Below, one piece after another: positions 57,478 to 64,000 of a stretch of DNA of 64,000 nt. The number at the start of each line of letters is the position of its first letter. Position 1 is the stretch's first letter. Below the pieces are notes generated by a model. It was not told the origin of the DNA. It saw only the letters and a list, made by a program, of their open reading frames with translations, and ran no database searches. The position numbers and the translations under genes were made by a program. The stretch lies in the NCBI GenBank assembly GCA_010909165.1, contig VJWM01000223.1, positions 124,001-188,000 of the forward strand, in the 5' to 3' direction. Source of the stretch: Anthoceros angustus. Its lineage: Eukaryota > Streptophyta > Anthocerotopsida > Anthocerotales > Anthocerotaceae.

Positions 57478-58479
57478 CTCGACGGAGTCGGCGAAGTGGA
57501 GTGGTAAAGCCTACAGTTAAACCAAGAAAAGTGCTTGCTACTTTCACACCGTTGTGTAATGTATGTGGAAGCACCAACATTTGTCTCCTGCATGCAAATG
57601 CGTGATGGAGTCAGACACACACATCACACAAGACCGGTCATGTTGTGATCCGCTTTCAAGTTTTCGAGCGCCGAGTGCAAAAGGCGGGTGGAGATGGTGA
57701 AATTTCAGCATCCGATTGCCATTGGGTCTCCTACTATAATGGCGGGACATCTGCGGGACTGTTTCCAAGAGCAAATTAAAGCGGGAGAAGTTTAAGCGGA
57801 AGGCGCCAATGCTAGTAAGGTAACCGCCGAAGCTACTGTTTGCTCTTACAACGATTGGGTACACTTCTTGCTAGTTTGGCGGTCAAGCTGCTGGAGGAGC
57901 TTCGCTCGTGGTGTCTAAAGATAAACTTGCGGGGAGTTATGGTTTGTGACTCTCGATGAGCATGTACGTGTGGGAGAAGATTATGGGGATCCTTACCATG
58001 TTTGCATGGCTCACAAGATGGTGAGGCAGAAGAAAATTGAGGCGAGAGCACGTTGTGCACACATCTAGTATGCTAGAAGACTTACCTTGCTCTTGGTTAG
58101 GTCGAGCTAGCCATAATGACGGAGGTTCGGCTCCCACGGCAAAGTATCAGTTGCGCAAGCTAGGCGATCATGCCTAAGTCATTTGCCCTTTGTACCTTTG
58201 GCGTCTGTTCGCCATTGCGTGGTTCGAGACCATTTGCCGACCATATCGGGCGTGAGTCGACTAGAGATCAAGGAGGTGAACCTATTTGTTTGTCTTCCAT
58301 GACGTGGGAGGTCGAATTGCTACACAAGCGGTGCATGTACCTTTATTTTCTCTTGAGGAGGTGGGAATAGGTGCGGGTTGCTTCCTTTACATCATTTGGT
58401 TCGGTGTCATACTGTGTGGTAGTCACGAGTTAGACAAGCCGATCTTGGTGAGGCGGCTAGGCGATGCTCTAGCTACCGG

Positions 58480-59070
58480 TGAGTGGATTGGATTGAGCCA
58501 CTTGCTGCTGGAAAACCGGTGATGGTTTCACACTTGGCCCTTGCCACTCAAGGCAATCCGTTGGTGCAACCAACAAATCGCCTGCAAGTTCGGGTCAATC
58601 ATGCATTGGTGAACAATACCGCTGGTCATGTGACGATCAATGGTGTTGCACCTCGTATGGTGTTGTTAAATCGGTGCTCGGCCGATTATTATTGGTCAAA
58701 CTCTGGCCACTCGATTGCAGTTGATGGGATCAGCATTACGCAACTCTCCCTGGAACATCCGTACAGCAACAGGAGCTGTGTAGCCAGTCAAGGGTGAGAC
58801 AGTGTTTCCAGTATCTATTTCTCTTGACCGAATGCGCCGATCTTTGTGACTCTCGAGTTCGTTATGCGGTTTCTCGCTACCAATTATGATGTACTTTTGG
58901 GTCGAGTTTTGTTCCCACAGGGTTAGCATTGATAATTGGACCGAGCAAGCTTTTACAGACTGATTGGCAGCAAGGAGGCAAGAGATTGGCCTATATTCCA
59001 CTTGATTTGCATCACCGCAATGACGATGTGGAAGTGTCGTTGGCGGCCGCCATGTCTCAGATGATATGAT
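58480..59070 (+). pseudogene. Retroelement aspartic-protease-like region
   Basis: RLQVRVNHALVNNTAGHVTI and GVAPRMVLLNRCSADYY near 58570-58690 fit the entry of a retroviral-type protease. The expected D-(S/T)-G triad after VLL is changed to N-R-C. YDVLLGRVLFPQG near 58890 resembles the second conserved strand of the same fold. Two frames are needed. It would be inactive. Confidence 0.4.
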
Positions 59071-59303
59071 GTATTCCTCGTTGGTCAAGGATGATCGGCA
59101 TGAGCAATGGTTGTTTTCGAAGTTGATGAGACTATCGATGAAGTGACGCACCCTGACTCAGTGGTGGAGGCTTGTGCCGCTGCTGTTGATGAGATGATTG
59201 TCAGGTCACCCTCGTTGTCGGTTGAGGCTCAACATCATGTCGAATTTGAGTTACAGCGAGCTGCGGGCCTGGGCCTCGCACCTTTGGGCAGATTGCACAG
59301 GAG

Positions 59304-59705
59304 TTGCTTTCACTGCCCCTGGTGACGACGACTATTTCGTGGCCTTTTGCTGTACAGGGGCATGTACTGGTGGAGTTGTTTGGAGGTATTTGCACAGGCT
59401 TGGAGGCCCTATTACGTGCAGGATTGCGTATTCAGAGTTATTACTATTGTGATAACTGCTTAGTGGCTCGTCAAATTGCTGCACATCGTTTGCAGCAGTT
59501 GTGCATCCGTTTTCCCCAGCAATTTAATCAGTCCGCTTGCAATTGTGCTTTTACTCATGGGAATTTAGCAGGATTATTGTTTTCTTTTTCTAATCACCGG
59601 AGATGTGTATACGTCGTGAGTCGAGTGATCGCGACATGTCACGCTGTTGCAAATGTTTTTAGTCAGTTAGTGGTGTTACCACATGCACAAGCTGTGAGAA
59701 CATGA
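59304..59705 (+). pseudogene. Retroelement-borne C5-cytosine methyltransferase fragment
   Basis: Open for 133 codons. VELFGGICTGLEALLRAGLR (59370-59430) is motif I of C5 DNA methyltransferases (FxGxxTG) in the DNMT3/DRM-like style, followed by YYYCDNCLVARQIAAHRLQQ, the motif II region with its acidic residue. The catalytic PC motif and ENV motif would follow, but the similarity is lost near 59540, so only the SAM-binding start survives. The position after the gag and protease pieces of a retroelement matches retrotransposon DNMTs reported in charophytes and dinoflagellates. Confidence 0.6.
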
Positions 59706-59789
59706 AATGTTGTGCTATCCGATGTCCAGCTGTTTTTGCACGACAAATCTCGCCTTTGTCATGTGCGGCTCGACGGCAAAAGTTCCCGT

Positions 59790-61985
59790 GTTGTCTAAGT
59801 TCAACCCGTGCCCATGTGACAATATCCCTCCACACCTTTTCATCCGCCAGTGGAGGCTTCAAAGCTGCGGCTTTTTTTTCCCTACTCTCTTCTCCGCTAA
59901 GGCGTATGCCTTGCCGCCCATATCTGTTGTTCGCTGTGTACCGACTAAACTCGACCTTATCATGGACTTCACCAGAGATCCGGGAACCGTGAAGCCACTT
60001 CACCGCATGCTTCCTTCCTCCTTGCTGCGACAAGTCGCTCCATTTGCCCGGATCCCATTTGCGCTTTGCGGATGACTTCCATGAACTTCTTATGCCGTGG
60101 CACACTGAGGCCACCAAATGTCAATGGTGGCGAAGCCCGGGGCTTCGCCACATTCCCTTCCTCTTGCCCGCCACTTGTTAGCTCCAGCAGTTGGTCCTGG
60201 ACCCACCGCAATCCCCTTTTCCGTAGTATTGCTTCGACAAGCTCCTTGTTGTCCATGTCGTCCACAACAGCTGCTGGCCCATGTTTGCAGCAACATGGGG
60301 CCTCCGCCCGTTGACCACCTGCAGCTGCAAAATTCCCCGCCCACACTTCGTGGAGGGCTGCTGCCAGGCGAGCAACGCGGGCACTGCCCGGCGTGCCAAT
60401 CGACTCGGCATCTTCTTGAGAATCTGGAACCTCATCCGGGACAGTTTGCACAAGGCGAGGCCCTCCCCAACATCCATGTCCTCCTCCATCTGCATCCAGA
60501 TCCCATACGGCATTTCCATGTGCTCCCAATCTCCACCCTTCTGGAAATTCTGCGCCCTGTCAACCTCGACATCGCGATAGGTAGTTTGCAGTCAGAAGAC
60601 GTCGTATGCTTCCTTGTGATCACCAAATTCTGTTGTCACCGTCAACAAGCTACAACATGGCGCGTGCCTCTGCTTCAGTATCAAACGGACAGCATGAACA
60701 TGTTGAGACTCACCGTGTCCGGCAAAGGTATTGGCACTTTGAAACCATGTCTTCCAAGCTGGAGTTCTCACAGGCGGCGAGGTACGAATTGGGGGTCTGG
60801 CCGATGTGCAAGCCATTTCGTCTTTAGTTAGGATAAAGCGGAAGATGGGAAGACAAGAAAACGAGATGGCAAACCCGGCGGGATGGCGCGATTGTAACCT
60901 CTTTCAAAACCACGGACTCGCCACATTCCTTCCTCCTCGCCGTCTTGCGGACAAAAGACCACCGTTCGCGACTCTGCGCCATGTGACAATATCCCTCCAC
61001 ACCTTTTCATCCGCTGGAGGCTTCGTGCGCTTTTTCCCTACTCTCTTCTCCGCTAAGGCGTATGCCTTGCCTCCATATCTGTTGTTCGGTCGTCTAAACT
61101 CGACCTTATCATGGACTTCACAGGAGATCCGGGAACCGTGAAGCCACTTCACCGCATGCCTTCCTCCTCGCGATAAGTCGCTCCATTTGCCGGAATCCCA
61201 TTTGCGCTTTGCGGATGACTTCCATGAACTTATGCCGTGGCACATCGAGGCCACCAAATGTCAATGGTGGCGGCCCGCCGCCACATTCCTTCCTCTTGCC
61301 CGCCACTTGTTAGCTCCAGCAGCTTGGTCTGGACCCACCGCAATCCCCTTCCGTAGTATTGCTCGACAAGCTCCTTGTTGTCCATGTCGCCCACAACAAC
61401 AGCCGGGCCCATGTTTGCAGCAACATGGGGCCTCCGCCTGCTTGACCACCTGCACTGCAAAATTCCCGCCCACACTTCGTGGAGGGTCCGCCAGCGAGCA
61501 ACGCGGCACGCCTTGCGTACAATCGACTCGGCATCTTCTTGAGAACTGAACCTCATCCGGATAGCTTTTGCACAAGGCGAGGCCCTCCCCAACATCCATG
61601 TCCTCCTCCATCTGCATCCAGATCCCATACGGCATTTCCATGTGCTCCCAATCTCCACCCTTCGAAATTCTGCGCCCTGTCAACCTCGACATCGCGATAG
61701 GTAGTTTGCAGTGAGAAGACGTCGTATGCTTCCTTGTGATCACCAAATTCATTGTCATCAACAAGCTACAACATGGCGGTGCCTCGCTTCAAAGATCAAA
61801 CGACAAAAGATGAACATGTTGAGACTCACCGTGTCCGGCAAAGGTATTGGCACTTTGAAACCATGTCTTCCAAGCTGGAGTTCTCCTGGAAGCGGCGAGG
61901 AATTGCCGGACTGACGAATGCTGGGTCCTGTCGATGTGCAAGCCATTTCGTCTTTAGTTAGGATAAAGCGGAAGATGGGAAGACA
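59790..61985. repeat. 1.1-kb tandem duplication differing mainly by small deletions
   Basis: Copy 1 at about 59805-60845 and copy 2 at about 60978-61975 align from ATGTGACAATATCCCTCCAC to TTCGTCTTTAGTTAGGATAA. The second copy is shorter through many 1-10-base deletions. Minus-strand frames (for example KFMEVIRKAQMGSGQMERLV, DNKELVEAILRKRGLRWVQD) are shared but broken in both. No family recognised. Confidence 0.85.
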
Positions 61986-61999
61986 GCAAAAACGAGATG

Positions 62000-63389
62000 G
62001 CAAACCGGCGGGATGGCGCAGATTGTAACCTCTTTCAAAACCATCAGTTCCCGCCTCCTCCGCCGCACCGTGCCGCCGGACAAAAGACCACCCGTTCGCA
62101 CTTGACTCCTGCCCGCGCCATGTGACCGAAATCACAAGCAATAGGGAAACTTGTTCCCTTGGACTCCATCTCGACATGGCAGGCCAAAACCGCCAGTCCC
62201 TTCCTCCGCCTCTCCCGCTGACAGCCGACGATGTTTTCAATTGCTGGAAATGCTGGTAATAGTTTATGAGACGGCAATTTATTGCCGGCACATCGTTACA
62301 TGCAGAGCGACAAAACCACGGGACTCGCCACATTGATCGCCTGTTAGACTGCACTTCAGCCGTTATCCATTCATGTTTTCACGCATGCCACCCGATCTCA
62401 TTCCAATTGCATGGCTGACGCAATTGTTGACAAGTGTTACACGTTTCCTTTACTCCTCTTCGTTACAACCGGCTTTGCAACGCGTGCCAGCGAAGGCAAG
62501 TTTCATACATGAATCTGTTCGTTCACACGGCAATCGCAAAAAAACGTCTGCCATACACGCCGTCCAAGGCACGTGGAGGTTTTTGAAGGCGAGTTTCTTG
62601 TGCACACTTCATGTCAGAAACTTGGTGTGTGATGTATGCACTACCTCTAGGTGGAGGAATGTCTTGTACCGTGGTACTGAATGTGCACAGCTGTTTTGCA
62701 AAGACGCACAATTCATTGAGCGCTCCCACTACCTAGCAACCATTGCAACGTTGTTTGTCGTGGATGCCAAAAATTGGTATCCCAAGACGCTGGTCGATCG
62801 CACGCGGTACGCGCAGTCCGCGTAGTCGCTGCACATCGTCACGCGGTCCATGTCCTCTTTCGCACACCGGCGTCAAATCTTTTGCCCACCAGTTAGAATT
62901 ACACGACTCACCTTAGCATGGTCAGGGGCAAGGACATAGCGACTTACATGTCGTGGCGTGACGGTGTCCAGCGATCCCGCGCCTTTATTGCCAGCGCGCT
63001 CCATTTCCTGCCTGCCATACGACCATGTACGTCGTATACATACATATGGAATGCCCGTGGGGCGTACACGACGGACGCCATCGATGTGAACCACACACTT
63101 CAAAAAGCGCGTACAAGCGGGAGCGGAAATCCGGTTCCCTGACACTGGCGCTTCGTGTGGAGCCCGCAACTTCAGTGCACTCTTTAAAGCGAGACGAACC
63201 TGAATATTGTATTATAAGGGGCAGCTGCGAAAAGACGGGGAGGGCGGGTGATGGGAACACAATGCACCCGCCCGGGAAGGGAATAGTGTTATATGCAGGT
63301 GTAACAAAGGCAGGCTTGTATGCAAAGCCTATGCACGAAGCAAAAAATATAACGTTCTACAGGGCCGTAACAAGAACTGTGTCAAAAAC
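62000..63389. other. Right inner part of the CACTA element, no recognised gene
   Basis: The longest frame is 62373-62825 plus (150 codons), containing VCDVCTTSRWRNVLYRGTEC and HYLATIATLFVVDAKNWYPK. I recognise no domain. 63000-63389 contains TGTAACAAAGG and CGTAACAAGAA words that echo TTTGTAAC words near the left end (53924-54015). Confidence 0.3.
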
Positions 63390-63420
63390 CCATAACATGG
63401 GCACCATGTTTCTACTAGTG
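63390..63420 (-). repeat. CACTA right terminal inverted repeat
   Basis: Partner of 53868-53898. Ends in CTACTAGTG, followed by target duplication TGT at 63421-63423. Confidence 0.93.
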
Positions 63421-63423
63421 TGT

Positions 63424-64000
63424 GCTCACAGGATCTTATTGACTTCTGACCGTGTGTGAGTGAGGAGAATATATAACTTCAGTGGGTGTATGGCCACCAT
63501 TAAGCCTACAGTAATCTTGAGCTTGTGGAGGAGTGTTATGCTAGCCTCCACAAGACCCTAATTTTGATTAAATCTAAGTGTCAAGGAAATCTAATCAAAG
63601 TCTCTAGACATCGTTTGCTTACATCTTTTAGTCCAGTGCAAGTTGAGTTCATAGTATTAGCACTTCAACATATTTCTAATTTAAGTGTTAGTCCAATTAC
63701 TCTCATTTCTTCTTCTTCTCCTAATACTCTGCGACATGGCATCAGTGGAAGGTGCGACACTTTCAGCAGACCTACTTGATCCCAGAGGCGCACAAGGGCG
63801 GGATCATTCCATCCGCGCAATTCTCAATAAGTCAGATTCCGGAAGCGGTCATGGAAATGTTCTTATGACCTAAGAAAGAAGTTTGGTCTCATGGGAACGG
63901 CTGGAGGGTGTCCATGTTTAAGGAGCCCAAGTAGAACCTCTTTGTTAAGATATGGCTAGGACTTATTTGTGGGCCCGGAGGACCTACTTGGGGAACTCTC
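63424..64000. other. Right flank of the CACTA insertion
   Basis: AT-rich to 63735, with ATATATAAC at about 63468. A 45-codon plus frame from 63739 (MASVEGATLSADLLDPRGAQ to a stop at 63873) has no known match and may be the start of another element. It cannot be judged from this window. Confidence 0.3.

Larger units (their letters stand above)
55670..59700 (+). mobile_element. Decayed Ty3/gypsy-like retroelement inside the CACTA element
   Basis: A promoter-like region with TATAAAAGG at 55881 and a long leader lead to a gag-like frame (56419-57475), protease-like pieces (58480-59070) and a DNMT motif block (59304-59600). Reverse transcriptase, RNase H and integrase are not seen, and no second LTR could be identified. 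Many stops and frameshifts. The plus orientation is opposite to the Transposase_24-like ORF. Confidence 0.55.
53868..63420. mobile_element. CACTA (En/Spm-type) DNA transposon, 9.55 kb
   Basis: Left end CACTACTAGAAAC at 53868. The right end, read inward on the minus strand from 63420, is CACTAGTAGAAAC. The two ends match over 31 bp with one mismatch. The trinucleotide TGT flanks both ends (53865-53867 and 63421-63423), as expected of the 3-bp target duplication of CACTA elements. The interior holds a 272-bp tandem repeat, a minus-strand Transposase_24-like ORF, a decayed retroelement with gag, protease and DNMT motifs, and a 1.1-kb duplication. No TNPD-like transposase (Transposase_21/DUF4218) is visible, so it is probably non-autonomous. 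Intact ends and target duplication suggest the insertion is not old. Confidence 0.85.

Noticed and set aside
1-64000. tRNA, rRNA or organelle-type sequence
   Set aside because: No tRNA cloverleaf with conserved boxes or rRNA segment was recognised by eye; a covariance search would be needed to exclude small RNAs.

Overview
This window is nuclear DNA of a plant-lineage eukaryote. The genes are intron-rich with short GT-AG introns and encode plant-type proteins: a UPL1/UPL2-type HECT ligase, an NAD kinase with the plant phosphatase-like N-terminal extension, a PDIL5-1-like thioredoxin-fold protein, a TVP38/DedA-like membrane protein and ORC4. A Ty3/gypsy-like element carries a cytosine-methyltransferase motif. 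Such elements are known from charophyte algae and dinoflagellates, so with the plant-type genes a charophyte-grade streptophyte is the most likely source. The exact species cannot be read from the sequence.

Layout. 1-2.4 kb: ORC4, minus strand, cut by the window edge. 2.4-30.5 kb: a repeat-rich island. It holds several broken copies, in both orientations, and one intact copy (27.07-29.38 kb, plus strand) of an unusual gene that fuses a cysteine-cluster domain to a HpcH/HpaI aldolase-like domain. The copies alternate with characteristic satellites: AT-rich arrays with CCCTAAAA-like units, 34-35-bp arrays and short purine/pyrimidine satellites. Interleaved with them, all on the plus strand, are fragments of a second gene (12.1-13.2, 19.0-20.4, 23.2-23.8 kb) that ends in a beta-class amino-methyltransferase-like domain. 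These fragments are separated by a 5-kb GC-rich repeat block, by an inverted fragment of the fusion gene and by small palindromes. 30.6-52.0 kb: a compact block of four intact minus-strand housekeeping genes (PDIL5-1, NADK2, TVP38-like, UPL1) with intergenic distances down to about 120 bp. 52.9-53.7 kb: a frameshifted non-LTR reverse transcriptase fragment. 53.87-63.42 kb: a complete-ended CACTA (En/Spm-type) DNA transposon with 31-bp terminal inverted repeats and a 3-bp target duplication. It contains a Transposase_24-like ORF, a decayed gag-protease-DNMT retroelement and a 1.1-kb tandem duplication. 63.42-64.0 kb: flank with no clear gene.

The coding models below were built by hand from splice signals, and reading phase is preserved across every junction listed for NADK2, UPL1, PDIL5-1, the TVP38-like gene and the fusion gene. 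The main biological interest is the locally amplified fusion gene with an apparently degenerate aldolase site, the broken methyltransferase-like gene marked by palindromes, and the CACTA element that hosts a retroelement-borne DNMT fragment.
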